Below, in pieces: positions 47,628 through 55,496 of a stretch of 64,000 nucleotides of DNA. The translations under genes and the position numbers were made by a program. The DNA comes from an uncultured Formosa sp. (GTDB taxonomy: Bacteria; Bacteroidota; Bacteroidia; Flavobacteriales; Flavobacteriaceae), in the NCBI RefSeq assembly GCF_947500765.1, contig NZ_CANMTH010000004.1:1-64000 (forward strand), given 5' to 3'. The notes below the pieces were generated by a model. That model searched no databases, was not told where the DNA came from, and worked only from the letters and a program-made list of their open reading frames with translations. Each line of letters begins with the position of its first letter. Position 1 is the first letter of the stretch.

Positions 47628-48224
47628 ATGCTTTTTAAAGATGAAACAATACCTTTAAATATGAAAGATGCAGAGGTTATATATTATCCTGCATTTTTTT
47701 CACAAACAGAAGCAGATCAATTATATCATGTGCTTTTAAATGCTATTGCTTGGCAACAAGATGATATTACCATATTTGGAAAAACACTTCCTCAACCTAG
47801 ACTTACAGCCTTATATGCTAATAACGACAAACCATATACATATTCTGGAATACAAATGACACCTTATATGTTTTCAGAAACGTTATCGAATATCAAGTCA
47901 AAAATTGAAATAGAAACTCATCATAACTTTACAAGTTGTTTATGCAATTTATACCGAGATGGACAAGACAGTAATGGTTGGCATGCAGATAATGAGAAAG
48001 AACTTGGCAAATATCCAGTAATTGCATCTGTATCTTTTGGTGCAGAACGTATGTTTCATTTTAAGCACAAAGAAAATGCGTGTTTAAAACAAAAAATAAC
48101 ACTAAATCATGGAAGCTTACTACTTATGAAAGGTGGCACACAAGAGCATTGGCTTCATCAATTACCTAAAACACAAAAGAAAATAGGACAGCGTATTAAT
48201 CTTACATTTAGAACAATTTATTAA
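47628..48224 (+). CDS. AlkB-like 2OG-Fe(II) dioxygenase
   Basis: 198 aa. Oxidative repair of alkylated bases is the usual role. Iron ligands His and Asp in GWHADNEKELG, distal His in EHWLHQLP, and the 2-oxoglutarate arginine in RINLTFR are all visible, as is the small hydrophobic loop ASVSFGAERMFHFKHK. The start ATG 47628 lies 2 nt after the DoxX-like stop; the longer frame from 47553 is a shadow of that gene. It resembles AlkB homologue 2/3-type enzymes rather than the inducible Ada-linked AlkB, and no ada gene is present here. Confidence 0.88.
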   Translation: MLFKDETIPLNMKDAEVIYYPAFFSQTEADQLYHVLLNAIAWQQDDITIFGKTLPQPRLTALYANNDKPYTYSGIQMTPYMFSETLSNIKSKIEIETHHNFTSCLCNLYRDGQDSNGWHADNEKELGKYPVIASVSFGAERMFHFKHKENACLKQKITLNHGSLLLMKGGTQEHWLHQLPKTQKKIGQRINLTFRTIY

Positions 48225-48230
48225 ATAAAA

Positions 48231-48258
48231 AAAACCAAGGTCCCTCAACCTTGGTTTT
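48231..48258 (+). terminator. Terminator after the AlkB-like gene
   Basis: Eleven-bp stem (AAAACCAAGGT with ACCTTGGTTTT), 6-nt loop, T4 tail. Confidence 0.85.
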
Positions 48259-48516
48259 CTATTATTTGCACGTTATATAATGTTATTAGATTTAGGAAAC
48301 CACAATCAACGACACAATGCAAATATTAATTAATTAATTAATCCATTACCAAAAAAATTTCAGCATACTTTAAAAGTAAAATTTAAATTCAAAAACATAG
48401 ATAAAATACATATTATTTCGATGAAATGCGTATTTTTTTAACAAAAAACACTATTACTAGAAGTAAAAACTCACATTATAAATTCTATTGAATATAAATA
48501 ACTTAGAGATTCTCGT
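48259..48516. other. Non-coding stretch before the alpha/beta hydrolase gene
   Basis: AT-rich, with an ATTAATTAATTAAT tract near 48329. I see no gene. It ends at the promoter of the hydrolase. Confidence 0.4.
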
Positions 48517-48544
48517 TTGATTCTACGCTATTAGTTTAAATTTG
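48517..48544 (+). promoter_or_regulatory. Promoter of the alpha/beta hydrolase gene
   Basis: TTG (48517-48519), 17-nt spacer, TAAATTTG (48537-48544), one of the best Bacteroidota-type promoters in the window, 45 nt before the ATG at 48590. Confidence 0.7.
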
Positions 48545-48589
48545 GAAAGAGTACGTTATTTACAATTAAAGTTAAAACCTCCAAATACT

Positions 48590-49522
48590 ATGAAATACCA
48601 ATTCATATTAATCCTATTTGTATGTTCAATTTTCTCACACGCACAAGAAAAACAATTCAATACAGAAAACCTTAGTATTACAGAGCTCATTGACGGAACA
48701 TTATTAACACCACTAAATACAACTAATCCTAATCTTGCCATTATTATTGGAGGTTCTGGCCCTACGGACAGAGATGGAAATCAGAATTTCTTAAAAAACA
48801 ATTCACTAAAAAAATTGGCACAACAACTTACATTAAATAACATTGCTACATTTAGGTATGATAAACGTATCGTGAAGCAAATAAAAAATAACACCATCGA
48901 TAAATCTATTAAATTTGATGATTTTATATCGGATGCAGAAGATGTATTAGATTTTTTTAAATCTAAAAACACTTTTAATAACATCTATATTATAGGTCAT
49001 AGCCAAGGCAGTTTAATTGGTATGATAATATCTAAAGATAAAGCAGATGGTTATATTTCTATTTCGGGACCAGGAGAGCCTATTGATCAGATTATTTTAG
49101 AGCAACTCTCTACTAATGCACCAATATATCTGGAGGATTCTAAAAAAGTATTTGCTATTTTAAAAACAGGAGAAACAACTACAGATTTCCCTACTGTTTT
49201 AGCATCCATTTTCAATTTAGATGTACAACCCTTTATCTCAAACTGGATGACTTATAATCCTCAAGATGAAATTAAAAAATTAAACATCCCTATATTAATT
49301 ATAAATGGGACTAACGATATACAAGTTAAGGTTGAAGATGCAAAAAAGTTAAAAGCAGCGGCTCCAAAAGCTACAATGAAACTTATAAAAAACATGAATC
49401 ATATATTTGTAACTATTGAAGGTGAGGGTATAGAAAATTCTAAATCCTATAATGAACCAGAACGAACTATTTCTCCTGAATTGGTAACAAGTATTGTAGA
49501 TTTTATTCAAAATAATAAGTAA
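48590..49522 (+). CDS. Secreted alpha/beta hydrolase
   Basis: 310 aa. ATG 48590 gives a signal peptide (MKYQFILILFVCSIFSHAQ); the longer frame (TTG 48542) begins in the promoter. The alpha/beta-hydrolase elements are IIGGSGPTDRDGN (oxyanion region), the nucleophile elbow GHSQGSLIG, and the acid/His near PILIINGTNDIQVKVEDA and MNHIF. It has the layout of the serine aminopeptidase/esterase group, with the prolyl-oligopeptidase-like DRDGN turn typical of flavobacterial periplasmic hydrolases. The substrate is unknown. Single gene between a promoter and a terminator. Confidence 0.85.
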   Translation: MKYQFILILFVCSIFSHAQEKQFNTENLSITELIDGTLLTPLNTTNPNLAIIIGGSGPTDRDGNQNFLKNNSLKKLAQQLTLNNIATFRYDKRIVKQIKNNTIDKSIKFDDFISDAEDVLDFFKSKNTFNNIYIIGHSQGSLIGMIISKDKADGYISISGPGEPIDQIILEQLSTNAPIYLEDSKKVFAILKTGETTTDFPTVLASIFNLDVQPFISNWMTYNPQDEIKKLNIPILIINGTNDIQVKVEDAKKLKAAAPKATMKLIKNMNHIFVTIEGEGIENSKSYNEPERTISPELVTSIVDFIQNNK

Positions 49523-49524
49523 AA

Positions 49525-49551
49525 AAAAAGCATCCTCGAGGGATGCTTTTT
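49525..49551 (+). terminator. Terminator after the alpha/beta hydrolase gene
   Basis: AAAAAGCATCC (49525-49535) pairs with GGATGCTTTTT (49541-49551) across TCGAG, 2 nt after the stop codon. Confidence 0.88.
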
Positions 49552-49725
49552 CACTAACTAACCAACCAATATGAAAAATTATTACTAAAATATTAAAGTA
49601 ACCACACTCTAATATTTGTTATCATAATAATTAACATATAAAAAGCAATCTTCGTGCCAAACTTTAAATACAACATCTTTTTTTTAACCCTCAAATTTGC
49701 TATTTTGCAACTTTAACAATTTTTT

Positions 49726-50991
49726 ATGGAAAACACACCCCTATTCACTAATGATGCCATTGTGTTTGGTATTTTAATGCTTTCGCTTGGATTTGTATTT
49801 TTTACAGAAGCCAAAAAAACCAAGTTTTGGAAAACATTTTACAAGTACATTCCTGGACTATTAATGTGTTATTTAATACCCGCTATTTTTAACTCTTTGG
49901 GTATTATTTCTGCAGACACTTCTCAAACTTATTTTATTGCTAGCAGATACTTTTTACCAGCAGCTTTAGTGTTAATGACCATTAGTATAGACCTTAAGGC
50001 CATTTTTAATTTAGGTTGGAAAGCATTAATCATGTTTTTTACAGGAACCATAGGAATTGTAATTGGTGGACCTATTGCAATATTACTTATTTCGGCTATT
50101 TCTCCATCTACGGTTGGAGGTGCTGGTTTTGATGCTGTTTGGCGTGGACTTTCTACACTCGCTGGAAGTTGGATTGGCGGAGGACCAAACCAGGCTGCAA
50201 TGTTAGAAATTTACCAATATAATCAAGAATTATATGGTGGTATGGTATTAGTAGATATTGTAATTGCTAATTTTTGGATGGCTTTAATTCTACTAGGAAT
50301 TGGTAAACGTAAAAGCATAGATAATTGGTTAAAGGCCGACAATACTGCAATAGACGAATTACAAAGAAAAGTTCAAAGCTTTAGTGAAAAAACAACTAAA
50401 GTGCCAACATTAAATGATTATATGATGATTCTAGTATTTGCTTTTGGAGCTGTAGGATTATCACATCTAGGTTCTGAATTTATTTCATCTTTTTTAACAG
50501 AAAACTTTTCCGTAGTAAGTGATACTAAAAGTCCGTTATCTTCATTTGGAAGCAGTTTCTTTTGGTTAATTACACTAGCAACAGTCATCGGAATATTATT
50601 ATCATTTACAAAAGCTAAAAATTATGAAGGTGCTGGAGCAAGTAAAATTGGTAGCGTTTTTATATACATATTAGTAGCAACCATAGGAATGAAAATGGAT
50701 TTAACTAAATTATTCGAAAACCCAGGATTAATTTTAATTGGTTTGGTTTGGATGATTATTCATGCCGTTTTACTTATAATAGTTGCCAAACTTATTAAAG
50801 CACCATATTTTTTCTTAGCTGTGGGAAGCCAAGCCAATGTTGGTGGTGCTGCCTCTGCTCCTGTTGTTGCTGCTGCATTTCACCCATCTTTAGCCTCTGT
50901 AGGAGCTCTTTTAGCAGTGTTTGGATATGTAGTAGGTACATATGGAGCTATTCTTTGTACCGAGTTAATGAAAATCGTTGCTGTCAACTAG
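49726..50991 (+). CDS. DUF819 family membrane protein
   Basis: 421 aa with about ten membrane helices. The family markers are GGPIAILL, STLAGSWIGGGPNQAAMLEIY (about residues 145-165) and the C-terminal SQANVGGAASAPVVAAAFHPSLASVGALLAVFGY repeat-like half, the pattern of DUF819 (YjcL-like) proteins. It resembles secondary transporters with two inverted repeats, but no substrate has been established for the family. The gene stands between a terminator and a lipoprotein gene 51 nt downstream that it may share a transcript with. Confidence 0.85.
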   Translation: MENTPLFTNDAIVFGILMLSLGFVFFTEAKKTKFWKTFYKYIPGLLMCYLIPAIFNSLGIISADTSQTYFIASRYFLPAALVLMTISIDLKAIFNLGWKALIMFFTGTIGIVIGGPIAILLISAISPSTVGGAGFDAVWRGLSTLAGSWIGGGPNQAAMLEIYQYNQELYGGMVLVDIVIANFWMALILLGIGKRKSIDNWLKADNTAIDELQRKVQSFSEKTTKVPTLNDYMMILVFAFGAVGLSHLGSEFISSFLTENFSVVSDTKSPLSSFGSSFFWLITLATVIGILLSFTKAKNYEGAGASKIGSVFIYILVATIGMKMDLTKLFENPGLILIGLVWMIIHAVLLIIVAKLIKAPYFFLAVGSQANVGGAASAPVVAAAFHPSLASVGALLAVFGYVVGTYGAILCTELMKIVAVN

Positions 50992-51042
50992 TTTTTAACA
51001 AAAAATTATAAGATATTTGCCTTCCTAAATTCAATCATAAAA

Positions 51043-51732
51043 ATGAAAAACTTATCTATTTTACTCCTTTTATTAATCGTAGTGTCTTGCGGAAAAGATC
51101 AAGGAAACTTAACGGTAAACGCACATGTTAAAGGTTTAAAAAAAGGAACTGTTTACCTTCAAAAAATAGAAGATTCTGCTTTAGTTGCTTTAGATTCTAT
51201 AAAAATTAATGGTAATGAAAATTTTGAATTACACGGACAAGTAGACTCTCCTGAAATTTATTACTTGGTTTTAAATAAGCATGACAAATCTTACGAACGT
51301 ATACCATTTTTTGCTGAAGCAGGAATAATAGATATAAAAACGACACTAAAACATTTTATTGTAGATGCAGAAATATCAGGTTCTAAAAACCAATCGCTTT
51401 TAGATGATTACAATGAATTTAATACAAAAATAAAAAATGCACGTTTAGATTTAATTAAAGAAAAATTTGAAGCAACAAAAGCAAAAGATTCGATTAAATT
51501 AGATAAAGTTAATAAAACTGATGCAAGTCTAATTAAACGTAAATATTTATTTACTGTTAACTATGCAATAAACCATAAAGACTCTGAAATTGCTCCTTAT
51601 TTGGCACTTTCAGAAATTTATGATGCTAACATAAAATGGTTAGACACCATTAATGTTTCCCTTACACCTGAAGTTAAAGCTTCTAAATATGGTAAACAAT
51701 TAGAAACTTATATAAAAAGTATTAAGGAGTAA
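51043..51732 (+). CDS. DUF4369-type lipoprotein
   Basis: 229 aa. Lipobox VVSC with Cys17 followed by Gly, so it is probably anchored in a membrane facing the periplasm. The N-terminal half (NLTVNAHVKGLKKGTVYLQK, DSIKINGNENFELHGQVD, SPEIYYLVLN) is the DUF4369 domain that in Bacteroidota usually precedes a thioredoxin domain. Here the thioredoxin part is absent and a helical charged region (about 115-165) takes its place. Function unknown. It lies 51 nt after the DUF819 gene and ends at a shared terminator. Confidence 0.82.
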   Translation: MKNLSILLLLLIVVSCGKDQGNLTVNAHVKGLKKGTVYLQKIEDSALVALDSIKINGNENFELHGQVDSPEIYYLVLNKHDKSYERIPFFAEAGIIDIKTTLKHFIVDAEISGSKNQSLLDDYNEFNTKIKNARLDLIKEKFEATKAKDSIKLDKVNKTDASLIKRKYLFTVNYAINHKDSEIAPYLALSEIYDANIKWLDTINVSLTPEVKASKYGKQLETYIKSIKE

Positions 51733-51752
51733 AAACCTGTATTAAAAACCAT

Positions 51753-51786
51753 AAAAAAGGCTTCACAAATTTGTGAAGCCTTTTTT
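51753..51786. terminator. Bidirectional terminator
   Basis: Perfect 17-bp stem (AAAAAAGGCTTCACAAA with its exact complement) and essentially no unpaired loop, serving both the DUF4369 gene and the convergent lrgB gene. Confidence 0.88.
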
Positions 51787-51808
51787 GTTATTAAACACTG
51801 TATGTACT

Positions 51809-52516
51809 TTAGAAATCGATCCAAATTCCTAAAAAAGCAATAATATAAGGCGCCAAAAATGCTGTAAATATTCCATTTACAATTAGTCCTATACTAGAAA
51901 GTGCACCAAAATTACCACTAATTTCCATAGATTTAGAAGCTCCTAAAACATGTGCTGCTGTTCCCATAGAAATCCCTTGTGCTATAGAACTTTTTATACG
52001 TGATATTTTCATGATTTCATATCCAAAAATAGAACCTAATATTCCGAATAAAATAACAACAGAAGCTGTTAACGGCGGAATACCACCTAATGTTTTAGAG
52101 ACCTCTATAGCAATAGGTGTAGTCACTGATTTTGGAGCAATTGAAAATATAATTTCCTTTGGAGCTCCCATAGCTTTAGCGATTAATACCACCGAAACAA
52201 TTCCTGCTATACAACCTACCAACTGAGACATAATAATAGGAATGGCTTGTTTCTTTATTTTTTCTAATTGCTGATATAAAGGCACTCCCAATGCTACAAT
52301 TGCAGGTTTTAACAAGAATTCGATCATTCTACTTCCTTGATGATAGGATTCGAAATCTATTTTAAAAACAGTTAGAAAACCAATGATAAAAATAATTGAA
52401 AGTAATACCGGATTTAAAAATATTGATTTAGTCTTTATCTGAATGGTTTGTGCCAAGAAATAAGCCACAAAGGTTAAAGTAAGAATAAAAATATCTGAGT
52501 TTAATATCGCATTCAT
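51809..52516 (-). CDS. LrgB family membrane protein
   Basis: 235 aa, about seven membrane helices. LrgB/CidB family signature: APKSVTTPIAIEVSKTLGGIP and GISMGTAAHVLGASKSME near the C-terminus. LrgA/LrgB and CidA/CidB modulate murein hydrolase activity and cell death in Gram-positive bacteria; in other organisms members transport glycolate/glycerate or pyruvate. It follows lrgA by 9 nt. The role here is not decided. Confidence 0.88.
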   Translation of the reverse strand: MNAILNSDIFILTLTFVAYFLAQTIQIKTKSIFLNPVLLSIIFIIGFLTVFKIDFESYHQGSRMIEFLLKPAIVALGVPLYQQLEKIKKQAIPIIMSQLVGCIAGIVSVVLIAKAMGAPKEIIFSIAPKSVTTPIAIEVSKTLGGIPPLTASVVILFGILGSIFGYEIMKISRIKSSIAQGISMGTAAHVLGASKSMEISGNFGALSSIGLIVNGIFTAFLAPYIIAFLGIWIDF

Positions 52517-52525
52517 AATCTGTAC

Positions 52526-52888
52526 TTAAGATTGCTTATTTTTTTTAAAGTTTTTTTTATGCTTCATAAATAATTGATGCGTCCAACCTGTACACGCAAA
52601 AACAATTATTGTTCCTAATGTAGATGCTACAATTATAGGCCAAAAAGATGCCTTAATTAAATCTAAATACAACATAATTGCTACCCCCGGAGGCACAAAG
52701 AAAAAGGCCATATTCTGAGTTAAAAAATTACTAAGCCCACGAACCCAATCTAACTTAACCCATCCCCTTTCTAAAGACAGAGTTAAAAGCAACATACCTA
52801 TTATACTCGATGGCATTTTAATTCCTGTTAAATACACAAAAAATTCACCAAAAAGCAAACATCCCATGATTATCACAACTTGCCTCAT
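52526..52888 (-). CDS. LrgA/CidA family membrane protein
   Basis: 120 aa, about four membrane helices, with the holin-like LrgA pattern: FGEFFVYLTGIKMPSSIIGMLLL (the conserved P-x-x-x-G-M turn) and NMAFFFVPPGVAIMLYLDL. It is the partner of the LrgB gene downstream and lies 24 nt after an HAD phosphatase. In plants the fused LrgAB protein is the plastidic glycolate/glycerate transporter, and HAD phosphatases of the phosphoglycolate type can produce glycolate, which makes the combination notable. Confidence 0.85.
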   Translation of the reverse strand: MRQVVIIMGCLLFGEFFVYLTGIKMPSSIIGMLLLTLSLERGWVKLDWVRGLSNFLTQNMAFFFVPPGVAIMLYLDLIKASFWPIIVASTLGTIIVFACTGWTHQLFMKHKKNFKKNKQS

Positions 52889-52912
52889 ATTACTTATTAT
52901 TTTTTAAATTAT

Positions 52913-53566
52913 TTATTCTAATATTTTTAATAAATCTAACGGGTGCTTTAATATCGTTTTTGCTCCATCTGCACGCAATTCTTTTTCATCTCTAAATCCC
53001 CATAATACGCCAACAGCATGCATACCAGCCTTAGTACCTGTTTGCATATCGACACCTGAATCTCCCACAAACAAAAATGCTTCAGGAGAAACTCCAATCG
53101 TTTCACTAAACTGAATTGCTTTTAGAGGATTTGGTTTTTTAAGTGCTTCTGTGGTTAACCCTATAACAGCTTCAAAATTCCATTGAGATAACACAACCTC
53201 AACCACTCGCTTTGTAAAATCTTCTGCTTTATTAGAAAACACACCTAATTTTAGCCCCTTTGTAGTCAAGGCATTTAACAAATCTGAAATACCATTATAA
53301 GGATGTGTTTTATTGGTACAATTTTTAGCGTAAACGGCAATCATTTCTTTGTAGTAGATATCTATTTTCGCCTCACTTCTTTCAGATTCGGGTAAGGCCC
53401 TCTTTACTAAAGTGCGAATGCCATGCCCTATAAATGAAGGATAAGAATTAAGTAAATGAATAGGAAAATTATTATTCTTTAAAACGATATTCATGGCATC
53501 GGCTAGGTCTTCAATAGAGTCTACTAAAGTGCCATCTAAATCGAAAATTACGGCTTTATAATTCAT
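52913..53566 (-). CDS. gph: HAD family phosphatase, phosphoglycolate-phosphatase-like
   Basis: 217 aa. Motif I is DLDGTLVDS (nucleophile Asp and the acid Asp two later), motif II is VFSNK, motif III a Lys in LKKPNP, motif IV GDSGVDMQTGTKAG, with a helical cap of the Gph/PGP type between motifs I and II (about 15-80). It likely removes phosphate from 2-phosphoglycolate or a related small phosphate ester. It is the first gene of a three-gene run with LrgA and LrgB. Substrate specificity cannot be read from sequence. Confidence 0.8.
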   Translation of the reverse strand: MNYKAVIFDLDGTLVDSIEDLADAMNIVLKNNNFPIHLLNSYPSFIGHGIRTLVKRALPESERSEAKIDIYYKEMIAVYAKNCTNKTHPYNGISDLLNALTTKGLKLGVFSNKAEDFTKRVVEVVLSQWNFEAVIGLTTEALKKPNPLKAIQFSETIGVSPEAFLFVGDSGVDMQTGTKAGMHAVGVLWGFRDEKELRADGAKTILKHPLDLLKILE

Positions 53567-53888
53567 AAATAAAAATATATTTCGACGTCAGATATTTGTA
53601 TTATCTGTGATTATTTTACACATCAAAAATACCGATTTATATACTAAAAAAGGGATTAAAACTAATTGTTTTAGCTTGTTTTACAACTCTTTTATGAAAT
53701 AAATTAAATTATAATCATATTCATTTTTATAGACTTTTAATTTTAATTTTTTCTGAATTTTACGACAATACAACTTGAAACCTGTTAAAAAATCATAGTA
53801 TATTTATTTAAAAAAAATATATTTGTGACAACAGTAAACAACCATACACAGCTTAATCATTTTTTTTAAGCAGAAATCAATATACATT
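53567..53888. other. Divergent intergenic region between HAD and PH-domain genes
   Basis: AT-rich. Carries a plus-strand TATATTTG (53818-53825) for the PH-domain gene and a minus-strand TATATTTT sequence near 53575 for the HAD gene. No other structure is seen. Confidence 0.4.
53818..53825 (+). promoter_or_regulatory. -7 element of the PH-domain gene
   Basis: TATATTTG about 64 nt before the ATG at 53889. No TTG at the expected -33 distance. Confidence 0.45.
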
Positions 53889-54266
53889 ATGGGATTATTC
53901 AACAAAATATTAGGAAATGCTTCTGAAGTTTCTCCTGAACAATTAAACGAGAAATACAGCCGATTACTTATTGACGGAGAACATGTAGAATTAGGATTTA
54001 AACTTTTACGAGACACTTTTATGTTTACAAACAAACGTTTAATTATAATTGATGTACAAGGGCTTACTGGAAGTAAACAAGAATACAGATCGATGCCTTA
54101 TAAAAGTATTTCTAGATTCTCTTTAGAAACTGCAGGAACATTCGATTTAGATGCCGAATTAAAAATTTGGATATCAAGTGAAAATTTACCATCTGTAAGC
54201 AAAAAGTTCAATAAAAGCATAAATGTGTATGAAGTCCAAAAATATCTAGCGCAAAAGGTCATGTAA
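53889..54266 (+). CDS. Bacterial PH-domain protein (YvbH/DUF1696-like)
   Basis: 125 aa soluble protein consisting of one bacterial pleckstrin-homology-like domain: MGLFNKILGNASEVSPEQL, then the strands VELGFKLLRDTFMFTNKRLIIIDVQG, KQEYRSMPYKSISRFSLETAG, and a final helix (NVYEVQKYLAQKVM). The TFMFTNKRLIIIDVQG motif is the hallmark of the family. Function is unknown; it may bind a membrane surface or a partner protein. Convergent with the BNR-repeat lipoprotein gene. Confidence 0.8.
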   Translation: MGLFNKILGNASEVSPEQLNEKYSRLLIDGEHVELGFKLLRDTFMFTNKRLIIIDVQGLTGSKQEYRSMPYKSISRFSLETAGTFDLDAELKIWISSENLPSVSKKFNKSINVYEVQKYLAQKVM

Positions 54267-54393
54267 AGTACTTTTTACAATTTTAATATTTAAAGGGATT
54301 TTCTTTACTTAAAGCTTTGTTTCAATAGATAGAAATATTTATTATCAGAATATATCTAATACAAATTCTGTATAGACTAGGTTGTAAATATAT

Positions 54394-55434
54394 TTATTCT
54401 TTAAATTCTAATTTAGAAATACGACCTTGTCCTGCCGCATAAGCTAAAGAATCGTTCACAAATCTAATGGTATAGAACGATTCATCACTAATGTGTTTCC
54501 AGGTTAAGCCACCATCATTAGATAGATCTATACCTTTAAAACTAACAGCAACTAACCCTTGTGCTTCATGATTAGGAATGTATTGCACGCAACTTTTATA
54601 TCCTGGCGCTTGTCCATTAGCAACTAACTCCCATGTTGTTCCTCCATTAGAAGTTTTCATTTTATTCGTTGTATTTATATCTGGTTTAGTATAATCTCCA
54701 CCAACTGCAAAACCATTATAATCATCGTAAAAATCTATAGAATAAATCCCCTGAGTCGCTTCTGTATTTAACATAGGTGTATCCATACTAACCCAAGACT
54801 TTCCTTTATTTCCTGTAAAATACATTGTTCCGCTTGTAGTTGCAATCCAAGCTTTGTCTCCTAACACTTTTATATTAGTATTACTTGCTGCAAACGCGCC
54901 TTCTCCTTCTAAAGATTCAGGTAAAATATCACAAGTTAATTTCGTCCATGTTTCTCCGCCATCTCGTGTTATTATAATAGACAAACAACCATTAACACTA
55001 TCGCCTACAGCAAGCCCTTCTTTATCATTCCAAAACGTCATGGCATCATAAAACACGCCTTCTCCTTCCTCTTTATACACCAATTTCATGCTACCATCGT
55101 CTCCCGTTTTATATAACAACGCAGGACTTTCAATACTCAACATAAAAAAATCGTTAGCTGTATGTGCAACCGCTCTAAAATGTAACGGCACAGAATCGTG
55201 AAGTAGCTTAGACGTTGCCCATTGTTCTTTCTTCGGAAAATATAATCCATAAGCCCCTTGATTTGCGGCAAAGGTTAAAGTACCATCGCCCATAAGTTCT
55301 ATCGCTCGCACACTTATAGAGTCGTTATAAATATCCTGAACATTAACAGAATTATAGGTTTTAACAGTTTTTTGAACATCTTGTTTACAAGAACTTATTA
55401 AAACAATAAGTAAAAGGCTAGCTATTAGTCGCAT
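54394..55434 (-). CDS. BNR/YCF48-like repeat lipoprotein
   Basis: 346 aa with a lipobox LISSC (Cys16) and a beta-propeller-like body. At least three Asp-box repeats are visible: RDGGETWTKL (about 155), SNGGTTWELV (about 265) and NDGGLTWKHI (about 308). The arrangement resembles YCF48/HCF136-type or exo-alpha-sialidase-fold proteins; no sialidase active-site residues can be shown, so I do not call it an enzyme. It is divergent from the rRNA methyltransferase gene, and its promoter overlaps that gene's promoter. Confidence 0.8.
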   Translation of the reverse strand: MRLIASLLLIVLISSCKQDVQKTVKTYNSVNVQDIYNDSISVRAIELMGDGTLTFAANQGAYGLYFPKKEQWATSKLLHDSVPLHFRAVAHTANDFFMLSIESPALLYKTGDDGSMKLVYKEEGEGVFYDAMTFWNDKEGLAVGDSVNGCLSIIITRDGGETWTKLTCDILPESLEGEGAFAASNTNIKVLGDKAWIATTSGTMYFTGNKGKSWVSMDTPMLNTEATQGIYSIDFYDDYNGFAVGGDYTKPDINTTNKMKTSNGGTTWELVANGQAPGYKSCVQYIPNHEAQGLVAVSFKGIDLSNDGGLTWKHISDESFYTIRFVNDSLAYAAGQGRISKLEFKE

Positions 55435-55464
55435 TTATTAAAATTTTCGCTAAAAATAATTAAT

Positions 55465-55495
55465 TAAACTTACCTTTGTGTCCTTAAATACACAA
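55465..55495 (-). promoter_or_regulatory. Promoter of the BNR-repeat lipoprotein gene
   Basis: On the minus strand TTG (55493-55495), 20-nt spacer, TAAGTTTA (55465-55472). It is one base off the TAnnTTTG consensus. Confidence 0.45.
55471..55478 (+). promoter_or_regulatory. -7 element of the rsmB-type gene
   Basis: TACCTTTG, 18 nt before the ATG at 55497, overlapping the opposite promoter by two bases. No TTG at -33. Confidence 0.55.
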
Positions 55496-55496
55496 A

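Noticed and set aside
49571..49588. Tiny frame MKNYY after a terminator
   Set aside because: Five codons in an AT-rich spacer carry no evidence of expression, although a short leader peptide cannot be excluded.
54394..55434. Sialidase function suggested by Asp-boxes
   Set aside because: Asp-boxes are structural. The arginine triad and Tyr/Glu of sialidases cannot be identified.
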